In this document: positions 45,966 through 55,562 of the stretch, piece by piece
Layout of the letters: each line of letters starts with the position of its first letter
Numbering within the stretch: the stretch's first letter is position 1
Source of the DNA: Vallitalea guaymasensis
GTDB taxonomy: Bacteria > Bacillota > Clostridia > Lachnospirales > Vallitaleaceae
DNA length: 64,000 bases
Direction: 5' to 3'
Assembly: GCF_018141425.1 (NCBI RefSeq)
Contig: NZ_CP058561.1
Coordinates: forward strand, 5,208,001-5,272,000
Notes under the pieces: model-generated
What the model saw: the letters and a program-made list of their open reading frames with translations, nothing else
Databases searched by the model: none
Told to the model about the DNA's origin: nothing
Program-made: the position numbers and the translations under genes

Positions 45966-47645
45966 ATGGGTAGAAAATTTTTTACTAAAATGATCTCACT
46001 AGTTCTTATTACTTGCATGATGGTTACTTTATTTGCTGGTTGTAAAAAAGAAGAAGGTAAAGAAACTGTCAAAGAGGATACTGACAACAAAAAGGTAACA
46101 GAGGAAATTGATCCTTTTGGTAAGTATGAAGAACCAGTTACTATTACAGCAGCTATAAGAACTGCTGGGACTAACCAAATTCCTTTTGAAGGGTCAATGT
46201 GGGATAAAAAGTTCAAGGAGTATGGTATTAATGTAGAAATTGCTTGGTCAGCGGATGCAAGTCAATTCGATAATAGATTAAACACGTCGATAGCGTCAGG
46301 AGACATACCTGATATCTTACCAGGTATATCAGCTCAACCTATGTCTACACTTGTTAGAGGCGATATGGTATATGATGTGAGTAAAGTATTTGATTATCTA
46401 TCAACAACTAATAAAAAATGGTTAACAACAGGGGCTGGAGCAGATGCATTAGATAGTGTAACCATTGATGGTAAAGTATGTATTATACCAACTAATGTAA
46501 CTGATCTTATAAACAATTGTTTTCCTCTTTTTGTAAGGAAAGACTGGCTTGACAATCTAGGGTTAGAAATACCTAAAACAATTGATGACTTCAAAAACGT
46601 AGCATTAGAATTCACCAAAAATGATCCTGATAAAAATAACAAGAATGATACATATGGATTAACAATAATGGGACAAACCAATCTAATAATGGACTGGGGT
46701 GGATTATATGGCTTCTTTGGTGGCTATGGTGTCCAACCTTGTACTTGGTATGATGGTATGTTGTTCTATTCTAAGGATGATGATGGAAATGTAGTGTGGG
46801 ATGGAACAAGACCAGAAGTTAAAGAGGGATTACAATTACTTCAAGACCTATATATTGAAGGAGCTATTGCTAGAGATTTCCCAACTATGGATGGGGTAAA
46901 AGTTATGGAAGATTTGAATGGCGGAAAAGCTGGTATGGTATTCGGTGTTAGAGGACTTCCTATGTGGGCAATCAACAAAACTATACTTAATGATCCAAAA
47001 GCAGAATGGTATGCAATGAATATGCCAACAAAAGATGGTTCTCATGCTCCAATCTTTGCATTTCAACCAGTTAATACAGGATATGCTATATCAAAAAAAT
47101 GTAAGCATCCTGAAGCAGTAATTAAAATGTTAAATATTGCTACTGCAATGACTGATCCTGAAAGTCCTATGTTTAATCCAGATTTCAGAGATACTACTGT
47201 ATCTGGTCCATCAATAATTGGTATAACTAATCCATCATATGAAAGAGTATCTAATGAAAGTTTATTTGAAGCATTGGAAAAGAAAGATAAAACAAATATA
47301 GATAAATATATGGTAGATAATTATGATAAAGTAATGGAATATATTGATACAAAAGATCCAGAGTTATGGAGATTCTGGAATGCATATTATCCAGAAGAAG
47401 GTCATGCGTGGTATTTAACATTTGGTCTTAACAAGCCAGATATGCTTAAGAAAAATGAATGGTGGGCTTTACCAACAGATTCAATGTTATCATATCTGCC
47501 AATTTACAAGAAGCTCGCTGAAGAAACTATGACTAAGATAATAACCAATAATGCACCTGTTAGTGATTGGGATAAGATGGTTGATGAATGGAACGAATTA
47601 GGCGGGGATAAAATTACTGAAGAGGTACAAAATGCATTAAAATAA
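45966..47645 (+). CDS. Extracellular solute-binding lipoprotein (LplA-type, carbohydrate ABC transporter)
   Basis: A 559-residue family 1 binding protein. The signal peptide KMISLVLITCMMVTLFAGC ends in a lipobox (FAGC), followed by an acidic/lysine-rich linker. The mature part has VTITAAIRTAGTNQIPF, ASGDIPDILPG and FVRKDWLDNLGLEIPKTIDDF, common to LplA-type proteins that bind oligosaccharides in YesM/YesN-controlled loci. TAGGAGGG precedes the ATG. The two permeases follow; no ATPase gene is present, so it likely uses a shared MsmX-type ATPase encoded elsewhere. Confidence 0.92.
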   Translation: MGRKFFTKMISLVLITCMMVTLFAGCKKEEGKETVKEDTDNKKVTEEIDPFGKYEEPVTITAAIRTAGTNQIPFEGSMWDKKFKEYGINVEIAWSADASQFDNRLNTSIASGDIPDILPGISAQPMSTLVRGDMVYDVSKVFDYLSTTNKKWLTTGAGADALDSVTIDGKVCIIPTNVTDLINNCFPLFVRKDWLDNLGLEIPKTIDDFKNVALEFTKNDPDKNNKNDTYGLTIMGQTNLIMDWGGLYGFFGGYGVQPCTWYDGMLFYSKDDDGNVVWDGTRPEVKEGLQLLQDLYIEGAIARDFPTMDGVKVMEDLNGGKAGMVFGVRGLPMWAINKTILNDPKAEWYAMNMPTKDGSHAPIFAFQPVNTGYAISKKCKHPEAVIKMLNIATAMTDPESPMFNPDFRDTTVSGPSIIGITNPSYERVSNESLFEALEKKDKTNIDKYMVDNYDKVMEYIDTKDPELWRFWNAYYPEEGHAWYLTFGLNKPDMLKKNEWWALPTDSMLSYLPIYKKLAEETMTKIITNNAPVSDWDKMVDEWNELGGDKITEEVQNALK

Positions 47646-47689
47646 AAGATTAGAGTTATAAGGTAATTATTTATTAGGAGGTAGTACAT

Positions 47690-48652
47690 TTGATAGGACA
47701 AAAAATAAATGCAAACAGATTCTCTCACAGATCAAATTATTCTCAGAGTAAATTCAAGAAACAATTACCCTTACACATGATGATGCTTATTCCAGTGATA
47801 CTAGTAATTATATATTGTTATGGTCCTATGTTAGGTATATTAATATCATTTCAAGATTATGTACCATCTACTAAAGGTTTCTTTTACTCACTTATAAATG
47901 GAAAGTGGATAGGACTTGATATGTTTAAATATATCTTCAAGATGCCTGATTTTCCATCTATAGTTTGGAACACTTTTTTTATTGCTACAATGAAAATAGT
48001 TGCAAAGATAATATTCCCTTTGATATTTGCTCTACTGCTCAATGAAGTTAAAAGAAGTTGGTTCAAGAAATCAGTACAAACTATAACATTTTTACCTTAT
48101 TTCTTGTCATGGGTTATATTGGGAGGTATTTTATTAGAGATTTTTTCACCACGTACGGGTATTGTAAATCAAATAATTGGTTGTTTTGGGATGGAAGCCA
48201 AATATTTCTTTGGTGACCCAAAAACATTTCCTTATATGCTTGTTCTTACTGATCTTTGGAAGGATATAGGTTTTAATACTATAATTTTGTTAGCAGCGCT
48301 GACTTCAATAGATCCAACATTGTATGAAGCAGCAGCAATTGATGGGGCAGGCAGGTTGAAACAGACTCTGCATATAACTCTTCCAGGTATTTCAAGTATC
48401 GTTGTATTGATAGCTATATTAGGATTGGGAAATATCATGAATGCTGGTTTTGATCAAATATTTGTTTTGTATGGTCCATCAGTATATTCAACAGGTGATA
48501 TTATTGATACTTATACGTATAGAATGGGGATAAACAATGGACAATTCTCGTTAGCAACTGCGGTAGGATTATTCAAATCAGTAGTATCATTTGTGATGTT
48601 GACAATTTCTTATTGGATTGCAAACAAATATAGTGATTACAGAATATTTTAA
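47690..48652 (+). CDS. Carbohydrate ABC transporter permease, LplB type
   Basis: A 320-residue permease with six transmembrane segments (HMMMLIPVILVIIYCYGPMLGILISF, WVILGGILLEIFS) and the EAA motif YEAAAIDGAGRLKQTLHITLPGI that docks to the ATPase. The start is TTG at 47690 with AGGAGG 8 bp upstream; no ATG close by fits. It pairs with the YtcP-type permease, 13 bp downstream. Confidence 0.93.
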   Translation: MIGQKINANRFSHRSNYSQSKFKKQLPLHMMMLIPVILVIIYCYGPMLGILISFQDYVPSTKGFFYSLINGKWIGLDMFKYIFKMPDFPSIVWNTFFIATMKIVAKIIFPLIFALLLNEVKRSWFKKSVQTITFLPYFLSWVILGGILLEIFSPRTGIVNQIIGCFGMEAKYFFGDPKTFPYMLVLTDLWKDIGFNTIILLAALTSIDPTLYEAAAIDGAGRLKQTLHITLPGISSIVVLIAILGLGNIMNAGFDQIFVLYGPSVYSTGDIIDTYTYRMGINNGQFSLATAVGLFKSVVSFVMLTISYWIANKYSDYRIF

Positions 48653-48665
48653 AGGAGGTAGTACC

Positions 48666-49574
48666 ATGAAGCAGAAAACAAAGAATGATATATTGATGGG
48701 AAATTCTACTTCACGTAAAGTGTTTGTAACTATAAATACTATATTGCTAATAACAATAACTTTTATAACAATACTTCCCATAATACATATAATATCATTA
48801 TCTTTTAGTTCAACACAAGCGGCAGAAGGTGGTCTTGTAGGTTTACTTCCTGTTCAGTTTTCACTTAAGGCCTATGAATCAATATTAGGTAAAACCAGTT
48901 TCTATAAAGCATTGATGATATCTGTAAAACGTGTACTTATAGGGGTTCCTTTTAGTTTGTTATGTACTATTTTAGTGGCTTATCCTCTATCAAAGGAAAA
49001 GAATAAATTTTCAGCGAGAAAAGTTTATGTTTGGTTTTTCATTATAACAATGTTATTTAATGGTGGTTTGATACCAACTTATATAATTGTAAAATCCACT
49101 GGAATAATGAATAAGATTTGGGCTCTAATTCTACCAAGTGCAGTATCAGTCTTTAATATATTGATATTGATGAACTTTTTTAGAGAATTGCCAAAAGAAT
49201 TAGAAGAAGCAGCACTCATTGATGGAGCAGGTCATACGTCTATACTTACTAAGATATACTTACCTCTTGCAAAACCTGCTCTAGCTACATTAGTATTGTT
49301 TATATTTGTATTTCATTGGAATTCATGGTTCGATGGCTTGATGTACATTAATAATATAGAGAAGATACCATTACAAACTTATTTACAACAAATATTGACT
49401 ATGCCAGATACCAGATTCATGTCTGCTGATCAATTACAAGAATTAGGTAATGCAAGTAGAAGAACCAATAATGCTGCACAGATAATTATTTCAACTATTC
49501 CTATTATGATTATATATCCGTTCTTACAAAAATATTATACAACAGGACTTGTTTTGGGAAGCGTAAAATCATAA
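48666..49574 (+). CDS. Carbohydrate ABC transporter permease, YtcP type
   Basis: A 302-residue permease with six transmembrane segments and the EAA motif LEEAALIDGAGHTSILTKIYLPLAKPAL. It opens with a basic N-terminus followed by ITFITILPIIHIISLSFSS. AAGGAGGT precedes the ATG at 48666; the in-frame ATG at 48618 lies inside the upstream permease gene. It is the last gene of the transporter operon, and a terminator follows. Confidence 0.93.
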   Translation: MKQKTKNDILMGNSTSRKVFVTINTILLITITFITILPIIHIISLSFSSTQAAEGGLVGLLPVQFSLKAYESILGKTSFYKALMISVKRVLIGVPFSLLCTILVAYPLSKEKNKFSARKVYVWFFIITMLFNGGLIPTYIIVKSTGIMNKIWALILPSAVSVFNILILMNFFRELPKELEEAALIDGAGHTSILTKIYLPLAKPALATLVLFIFVFHWNSWFDGLMYINNIEKIPLQTYLQQILTMPDTRFMSADQLQELGNASRRTNNAAQIIISTIPIMIIYPFLQKYYTTGLVLGSVKS

Positions 49575-49628
49575 TCTTAGTTATATGTAATGATGAATTT
49601 ATAAATGAATAAAATGCTTATTATTGAG

Positions 49629-49655
49629 ATAGGGGCTTATATAGCCCCTATTTAA
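49629..49655 (+). terminator. Intrinsic terminator of the transporter operon
   Basis: ATAGGGGCT (49629-49637), a five-base loop and AGCCCCTAT (49643-49651) form a perfect 9-bp stem followed by TTAAG. Confidence 0.8.
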
Positions 49656-49698
49656 GTTGTATGAAACAAATATGAAATGCCAGTGGTGTAAGCTCCTA

Positions 49699-50403
49699 TT
49701 AAAAGATCATAGATAGGCTGATTTCTAACCCATCAAAGATATTTGACCTATATACACCAGTTTTATCTATTGTATTACATTTTTGAACTTGCTTATTATT
49801 GAAATTCCATTGAACAACGTTTTTATTTTTGGTATCAAAGATAACATACTCTTTAATTCCTGATTGTAAATATAGATTGAGCTTTTTCACCAAATCATTG
49901 TTTCTTGTAGATGGAGAAGTAACTTCAACAATCAAATCAGGTATTCCGAAATATCTGTCACTTCGTATATTTTCATGGTCACACATAACGAATATATCTG
50001 GTTGTACAATATCTTTTGTTGGAGAATTATTAAAATATATATCATATGGTCCTACATAAGGCTTGCATTTCTTATCTTTGAAATAAGTATGAAACTCACC
50101 AATTATACAGGATATAATATGCTGATGTGTATGGCTAGGTGGAATCAGTTGATAAACGACTCCATCAAGATATTCAAACCTTCCATCAGTGTTTTTGTAT
50201 ACTTCAATAAATTCATCGTATGTAATTTCCGAGTTATCATATATATAGTCGCCACTACCATCTTTTATTATATCTCTATACTTGGAATATTTTGTTAGTA
50301 TGGCGACAGGTTTTTTGTTTCTTGTAATTACTATATCTTCTTTTTGTACAAGGTCAAGATATTTGCCAAAATTAGTTTTAATATCTGTAGAATTAACTAC
50401 CAT
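49699..50403 (-). CDS. Phd/YefM-like antitoxin domain fused to Uma2-family endonuclease domain
   Basis: A 234-residue two-part protein. Residues 1-45 (VNSTDIKTNFGKYLDLVQKEDIVITRNKKPVAILTKY) have the Phd/YefM antitoxin DNA-binding pattern. Residues 65-234 are a Uma2 (DUF820) PD-(D/E)xK nuclease-like domain: VQPDIFVMCDH, PDLIVEVTSPSTRNNDLVKKLNLYLQSGIKEYVIFD. Catalytic-type Asp, Glu and Lys are all present. Uma2 genes are common in cyanobacteria and some Firmicutes, with unclear function. AGGAG lies 8 bp before the ATG at 50403, which is preferred over 50412. Confidence 0.75.
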   Translation of the reverse strand: MVVNSTDIKTNFGKYLDLVQKEDIVITRNKKPVAILTKYSKYRDIIKDGSGDYIYDNSEITYDEFIEVYKNTDGRFEYLDGVVYQLIPPSHTHQHIISCIIGEFHTYFKDKKCKPYVGPYDIYFNNSPTKDIVQPDIFVMCDHENIRSDRYFGIPDLIVEVTSPSTRNNDLVKKLNLYLQSGIKEYVIFDTKNKNVVQWNFNNKQVQKCNTIDKTGVYRSNIFDGLEISLSMIF

Positions 50404-50412
50404 AATAAACAC

Positions 50413-50639
50413 TCCTAATCATTTGTATTGTTTAATATAATTATATAACATAGATTAATATTAATCAATATAATGTTTTTAATTAATCAATAATATTAGT
50501 TTTGATAATCATTATAACATGGAGACTTAAAGGTTATATTAGTTAATCAATTAAAAATTAATCATAATGTTATATAAAATCCTTAGTGAAAATGATATAA
50601 TTTAAAGGTAGTATCAAATTATATTAGGAGAATAATATT
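50413..50639. other. Divergent intergenic region with repeated TTAATCA motifs
   Basis: This 227-bp AT-rich gap separates the Uma2 fusion (minus) from the gene at 50640 (plus). TTAATCA occurs at least four times on the plus strand (for example in ATTAATCAATA near 50460 and 50480). Such clusters are possible sites for a Phd-like autorepressor, but AT-rich chance is likely too. An extended -10 (TGATATAAT, 50593-50601) precedes the plus-strand gene. Confidence 0.35.
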
Positions 50640-51590
50640 ATGATAAAACAAGTGGATCTATTAAAGCTGGAGTTAGATGTTATACCTAAATATTTAATCT
50701 TGAGAGACCTAGAAAAAACTGCTAAAGATAATGTAGAATTAACCTGTTTGAAGAAGGCAGTAATGAAAAGTAAGTGGGTCAATCATATTATCAGCCAACA
50801 ATTGAATGATGGGTCTTGGGGAACGTTTCATAGTATGAGTCAAAACATTAACACAAAAGTGACCACAGAACAAGCTTTAAGAAGGTTAATTATACTTGGT
50901 CTTGATTCTAGTGATAAACCAATAAAAAAAATAGTAGAATACATGGAAAAACATTTGCTTGGTGAAATTGAATTGAAAGACAGACCAGAAAAAAAGCATA
51001 ATTGGACACTTTTTACTCATTTAATTGTAGCAACTTGGTTAAGAATTATAGATCCTGATAATCAACTTGCTTACGAAGTTGCTAAAGATTGGGCTGATGT
51101 AATTACAGGTGCTTTCTCATCAAGTACATATAATTCTTGTGACTATAAAGAAGCCTATTATGATATTCATAAGGTTTCAAAAGATAAATGTATGTTGAAT
51201 TTTACAAACTTTTATATAGTTGCATTATTACCTAGATTGTTACCTGAAGAAATAGAGTTAAAATTTATTGACTATATATTGAATAGCACACAAGGCATAT
51301 ATTATATATATGATAGACCTCTAAATATTCAACCAGACAAATTTAACTCTAAACAAGCTAACAGATATATTAATGCATATGAATTATTAAGTAAATATAC
51401 ATATTCTAAAAGTAAGTTAACAAGATTCAAGGATTGGTTATTGGATAATATACAGGAAGATGGTTTCTGGGATATGGGACAGGTATCAAAAGATAATATC
51501 CAATTTCCATTATCAGATTCATGGCGTGTACCATTAAAAAGAAAAATTGATTGCACTTTGAGATTGCAGAGATTATTATACAAAATATAA
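50640..51590 (+). CDS. Hypothetical protein with terpenoid cyclase/prenyltransferase-like helical repeats
   Basis: A 316-residue protein I do not recognise specifically. HIISQQLNDGSWGTFHS resembles the QW-type repeat motif of squalene cyclase/prenyltransferase (alpha/alpha) barrels, and LLDNIQEDGFWDMG near 270 may be a second copy. The rest is helical. There is no DxDD or DDxD catalytic motif and no signal peptide, so an enzymatic role is unproven. It is preceded by an extended -10 promoter and AGGAG. Confidence 0.6.
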   Translation: MIKQVDLLKLELDVIPKYLILRDLEKTAKDNVELTCLKKAVMKSKWVNHIISQQLNDGSWGTFHSMSQNINTKVTTEQALRRLIILGLDSSDKPIKKIVEYMEKHLLGEIELKDRPEKKHNWTLFTHLIVATWLRIIDPDNQLAYEVAKDWADVITGAFSSSTYNSCDYKEAYYDIHKVSKDKCMLNFTNFYIVALLPRLLPEEIELKFIDYILNSTQGIYYIYDRPLNIQPDKFNSKQANRYINAYELLSKYTYSKSKLTRFKDWLLDNIQEDGFWDMGQVSKDNIQFPLSDSWRVPLKRKIDCTLRLQRLLYKI

Positions 51591-51719
51591 ATTATATAAA
51601 AGGAATTTATTAACATTATTTGAATTATTATAATGTACATCTTTATAACTGTTGAAATAATATTTATAATCCAATATAATATAAGTGATTTATTGATTAA
51701 CTTTGGAGGCAAACTAGAT

Positions 51720-52685
51720 ATGATTGATACAGAAAAACGATTATACTATAAATATTCTGATTATCTTAAGAATAAATATGGTGAAAAAATATATAAGTTA
51801 CCTATAAACATGGATTTGACTTGTCCTAATAGAGATGGATGTATTGGTTACAATGGCTGCATATTTTGTAGTGAAGTCGGTACCGGATTCGAGAGTTTAT
51901 CCAATAGAATGTCTGTTAGTGAACAACTAGGAAAAAATATGTCTTATATAGAAAAGAAATACAATGCAAAAAAATTTATTGCTTATTTTCAGAACTTTAC
52001 TAACACGTATATGCCTATAAAAGAATTTAAGAATGCTGTTACAGATTCAATCGGAGATAAAATAGTAGAAATAGCTATTTCCACTAGACCAGATTGTATT
52101 AATGATGATTATTTAGAGATTCTTAATGAACTTAAAAAGGAATATAAAGTCAATATAACAATTGAACTGGGTCTACAGAGTGTTAACTACTATACTCTAG
52201 ATAAAATAAATAGAGGTCACTCATTAGCAGAATTCATCGATGCTGTCCTTAGAATAAAGAAATTTGATTTTGATACATGTGCACATATGATCTTAAACTT
52301 ACCGTGGGATAATATGAGAGATATAGTGGAAGGTGCTAAGATATTGACAGTACTTGAAGTTAACCAAATCAAGCTTCATTCGCTTTATATAGCAAAGAAT
52401 ACAGAATTGGCTAGACTATATAATAAAAATAAGATAACTATTATTTCTAAAGAAGATTATATAGACAGGGTAGTTGCATTCTTAGAATATACGAACCCCA
52501 ATATTGCTATTCAGCGATTAGCCAGTAGAGCTCCAAAAGAAGAAACTATATTTTGTAATTGGAATACAAGCTGGTGGAAAATAAAAGATGGTATTGAGAA
52601 TAGTATGGTTGAAAATAATACTTACCAAGGCAGATTGTGTACTTATCAAAATGGAAGAGCATTAACTAAAAAATTCAGTATATAA
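51720..52685 (+). CDS. YhcC-type radical SAM protein (TIGR01212 family)
   Basis: A 321-residue radical SAM protein. LTCPNRDGCIGYNGCIFCSE carries the three cluster cysteines in the CPNRDG...CxFC arrangement typical of YhcC. ISTRPDCINDDYLEIL, IELGLQSVNYYTLDKINRGH and HMILNLPWDNMRD are further signatures. Its biochemical role is unknown. The frame is open from 51633, but GGAGG lies 11 bp before the ATG at 51720, where the family normally begins (DTEKRLYYKYSDYLKNKYGEK). Confidence 0.9.
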   Translation: MIDTEKRLYYKYSDYLKNKYGEKIYKLPINMDLTCPNRDGCIGYNGCIFCSEVGTGFESLSNRMSVSEQLGKNMSYIEKKYNAKKFIAYFQNFTNTYMPIKEFKNAVTDSIGDKIVEIAISTRPDCINDDYLEILNELKKEYKVNITIELGLQSVNYYTLDKINRGHSLAEFIDAVLRIKKFDFDTCAHMILNLPWDNMRDIVEGAKILTVLEVNQIKLHSLYIAKNTELARLYNKNKITIISKEDYIDRVVAFLEYTNPNIAIQRLASRAPKEETIFCNWNTSWWKIKDGIENSMVENNTYQGRLCTYQNGRALTKKFSI

Positions 52686-52800
52686 GCATTTTGGATTATA
52701 TTAATAGGACTTGCTTTTATGTAAATAATAGGTGTATTATTAAGTAATAGTTATTTATTCACAGTTATAAACTTATTCATTTTTGATAAGAGGTGTTAAT

Positions 52801-54270
52801 TTGGAGCAAAACAGAAGAAATAGTGCACAACAAAATAGATCGACAAATAGACGACCTAAACGAAAAGCACCTAAAAGTAAAGGATTAGGGATTGGAACAT
52901 TCATTTATTTCTTTATATTCTTGTATTTGATATATAATATTATTTCTTTCTTAATCAGTAATGATGTCAATTATGTTTCTGCTGAAAAAGGCAGTATTTA
53001 CAATGATGAATTATTTGAAGGAATAATACTAAGAAATGAGACTGTTGTCAAAAGTACTTCTGATGGAATGGCTAGTTATTATGTACCAGAGGGAGACAAG
53101 ATAAATATAGATAGTATAGTATGTATGATAGATTCAAACGGAAATTATACTGCTGAAATTAAAAAAGACCTTAATTACATAAATGACAAATTAGCTTATG
53201 CAAACAATTGTAATTCACATGAAGATATTAAAAAGAATTTGTATACATATACAATGAATTATGATAATGATACCTTTGGAAACATTTATGAGTTCAAAAA
53301 CAACATGAAGGATACAGTTTCCAATATAACTCAATCATTATATATACATGATCAATTAGATCTGGATACAATACGTAGTAAAGAATTGTTGGAATCACAG
53401 ATCAACAATAATATCAGTATAATAAAGGCAATGAAAAGTGGAGTAATATCATATAGAATTGATGGATACGAAAACTTTAGCATAGATAATCTTGATATCC
53501 AATCTTTGTTTGATTTCAAAAGCGAAGAAGAAATATATACATACAAACAAGAAACCATAAAAAAAGACTCACCTCTATTTAAAATCATAGATAATGATAA
53601 ATGGTATGTTGTATGTGAAATGAAAGATGATTTAACTGATTTTATTCAAGGGAAGGATAATATATCTATCAATATAATTGAAAAAGATGTAACAATCAAA
53701 ACTAAAGTCTATGACATAGTTCAAAAAAACAAGAAAGAATATCTTATTTTAGAGATAGACAGATATTTTGACCTTATTAAAAATAGAAAGATCAAGTTCC
53801 AAGTTGTATATGAACAGTATGATGGAATTAAAATTCCAAAGACAGCAGTAGCTGAAAAAGAATTTATAAGAATACCCAAATCATGTATTGCTAAAAAAGG
53901 TAATAATGAAGGTGTATTGAAGAAAACATATGGTGAAAATTTTGTCGGCGGAGAAAGTGTTGAATTCATTAAAATAGGTTTTAAACATATTGAAGAAGAG
54001 AGTTACTATGTACCTATCAGTGAAGAAGGGTTACAGTTAAATGATATTTTAGTTGATTCCACAAACAATAACTATACAATTTCAGAAAAGAAGTCTTTAA
54101 AAGGAGTATATATAATTAATAAAGGATATACGAATTTCAAATTGATTGATGAGATATATTCTGCTGACAGCTATATTATCGTTGAAACCAACACACCATA
54201 TGGAATAAGAATATATGACAGGGTTATAGCTGATGCAAGTAATGCAAAAGAGGATGTAATTTTATATTGA
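52801..54270 (+). CDS. HlyD-family-like membrane protein upstream of the yggS-sepF operon
   Basis: A 489-residue protein with a basic, Gln/Asn-rich cytoplasmic N-terminus (EQNRRNSAQQNRSTNRRPKRKAPKSKG), one membrane helix (GIGTFIYFFIFLYLIYNIISFLI) and a large extracytoplasmic region with biotinyl-lipoyl-like segments (DELFEGIILRNETVVKSTSDGMASYYVPEGDKI and GVISYRIDGYENF). Such HlyD-like proteins often lie upstream of sepF in Clostridia; no partner transporter is adjacent. The start is TTG at 52801 with AAGAGGTG upstream, preferred over TTG 52783. Confidence 0.78.
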   Translation: MEQNRRNSAQQNRSTNRRPKRKAPKSKGLGIGTFIYFFIFLYLIYNIISFLISNDVNYVSAEKGSIYNDELFEGIILRNETVVKSTSDGMASYYVPEGDKINIDSIVCMIDSNGNYTAEIKKDLNYINDKLAYANNCNSHEDIKKNLYTYTMNYDNDTFGNIYEFKNNMKDTVSNITQSLYIHDQLDLDTIRSKELLESQINNNISIIKAMKSGVISYRIDGYENFSIDNLDIQSLFDFKSEEEIYTYKQETIKKDSPLFKIIDNDKWYVVCEMKDDLTDFIQGKDNISINIIEKDVTIKTKVYDIVQKNKKEYLILEIDRYFDLIKNRKIKFQVVYEQYDGIKIPKTAVAEKEFIRIPKSCIAKKGNNEGVLKKTYGENFVGGESVEFIKIGFKHIEEESYYVPISEEGLQLNDILVDSTNNNYTISEKKSLKGVYIINKGYTNFKLIDEIYSADSYIIVETNTPYGIRIYDRVIADASNAKEDVILY

Positions 54271-54328
54271 CATATAAATACTAAGAAAAAGTTTAGGGTA
54301 TAGCAACATAAGAAAGGAAGACGGTTAC

Positions 54329-55030
54329 ATGGAAAACATTAAAGACAATATTAAGATTGTTCTTGATAATATTGAAATAGCAGCTAAAAAAGCAGGTAGA
54401 AGCAAAGAAGACATAACTTTAATAGCGGTCTCAAAAACTAAGCCTGTGGAATGTATTGAAGAAGCATTAAAAAATGGTTTGGTCAATATGGGGGAAAACA
54501 AGGTACAAGAAATAAGACATAAATATGATGTATTAGGTAACAATGTCAAGTGGCATATGATTGGACATTTGCAGACTAATAAAGTTAAATATATCATTGA
54601 TAAAGTAAGTTTAATCCATTCTGTAGATTCATTGAAATTGGCTGAGAAGATTAATGCTGAAGCAGTAAAATCAGATAAAATAATGGATATTCTCATTCAA
54701 CTCAATGTTGCACACGAAGAAACCAAATTTGGCTTAATGACAAAGGAAGTGACTGATTTTATAATAGCTGTCAGCAAGTTGTCTAACATTAGAATTAAGG
54801 GTTTGATGACAATAGCACCTTATGTAATTAATAGTGAGGATAATAGACATATTTTTAGAGAAATAAAGCAATTAGCTGTTGACATAAAAAGGAAAAACAT
54901 TGATAATGTTAGTATGGACATCTTGTCAATGGGGATGACAAACGATTATATGGTAGCCATTGAGGAAGGTTCAACTATGGTTAGGGTAGGGACAGGCATA
55001 TTCGGCAAAAGAGATTATAATAAGAGGTGA
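54329..55030 (+). CDS. yggS: YggS-family PLP homeostasis protein
   Basis: A 233-residue PLP-binding alanine-racemase-fold protein with a role in PLP homeostasis. ITLIAVSKTKPVECIEEAL holds the PLP lysine (SKTKP), GENKVQEI and WHMIGHLQTNKVKYI follow, and LSMGMTNDYMVAIEEGSTMVRVGTGIFG is the phosphate-binding end. It heads the conserved ylm cluster and overlaps no neighbour; sepF starts 6 bp later. AAAGGAAGA precedes the ATG. Confidence 0.95.
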   Translation: MENIKDNIKIVLDNIEIAAKKAGRSKEDITLIAVSKTKPVECIEEALKNGLVNMGENKVQEIRHKYDVLGNNVKWHMIGHLQTNKVKYIIDKVSLIHSVDSLKLAEKINAEAVKSDKIMDILIQLNVAHEETKFGLMTKEVTDFIIAVSKLSNIRIKGLMTIAPYVINSEDNRHIFREIKQLAVDIKRKNIDNVSMDILSMGMTNDYMVAIEEGSTMVRVGTGIFGKRDYNKR

Positions 55031-55036
55031 TATAGA

Positions 55037-55525
55037 ATGGCAAAATTTATTGATAAGATGATGGATATGATGAAATTAAATGATTATGATGATTATGACG
55101 AAGATTATGAGTATGATGAAGAACAAAACCAAGAACCAGCTACATCATCTAATGTTTCGGATCTTAAAAATATTAAAAGTTATTCAAAAAAGAAAAGCAA
55201 TGCTACTAATATAGTAAATTTTCAAGCAAACGTTCAAATGGAAGTAGTAGTTATCCAACCAGAAACATATGATGAGGCACAAGACATTTGTGATCATATT
55301 AAATCTAAAAAACCGGTAATTATTAACTTGGATAAGATGGATAGAAATATAGCACAGAGGATAATGGATTTTATTAGTGGATCTTGTTATACCTTAAATG
55401 GTAACTTACAGAGAGTTACTAATAATATATTTTTGATTGCACCTGAAAATGTTGATATTGCTGGTGATTTAGGAGAAGAACTAAAGTCTAATGGGATTAT
55501 TTTACCTTGGAAAAGTGAACAATAA
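55037..55525 (+). CDS. sepF: Cell division protein SepF
   Basis: A 162-residue FtsZ-bundling membrane anchor. It has an N-terminal amphipathic helix (AKFIDKMMDMMKLND), an acidic linker (DDYDEDYEYDEEQ) and a SepF domain with VVVIQPETYDEAQDICDHIKSKKPVIINLDKMDRNIAQRIMDFISGSCYTLNG. It tethers the Z ring to the membrane. AAGAGGTG precedes the ATG within the yggS 3' end. Confidence 0.95.
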   Translation: MAKFIDKMMDMMKLNDYDDYDEDYEYDEEQNQEPATSSNVSDLKNIKSYSKKKSNATNIVNFQANVQMEVVVIQPETYDEAQDICDHIKSKKPVIINLDKMDRNIAQRIMDFISGSCYTLNGNLQRVTNNIFLIAPENVDIAGDLGEELKSNGIILPWKSEQ

Positions 55526-55562
55526 TTATTCGGGAAAATAGACTGATTAAGGAGTGAATTCC

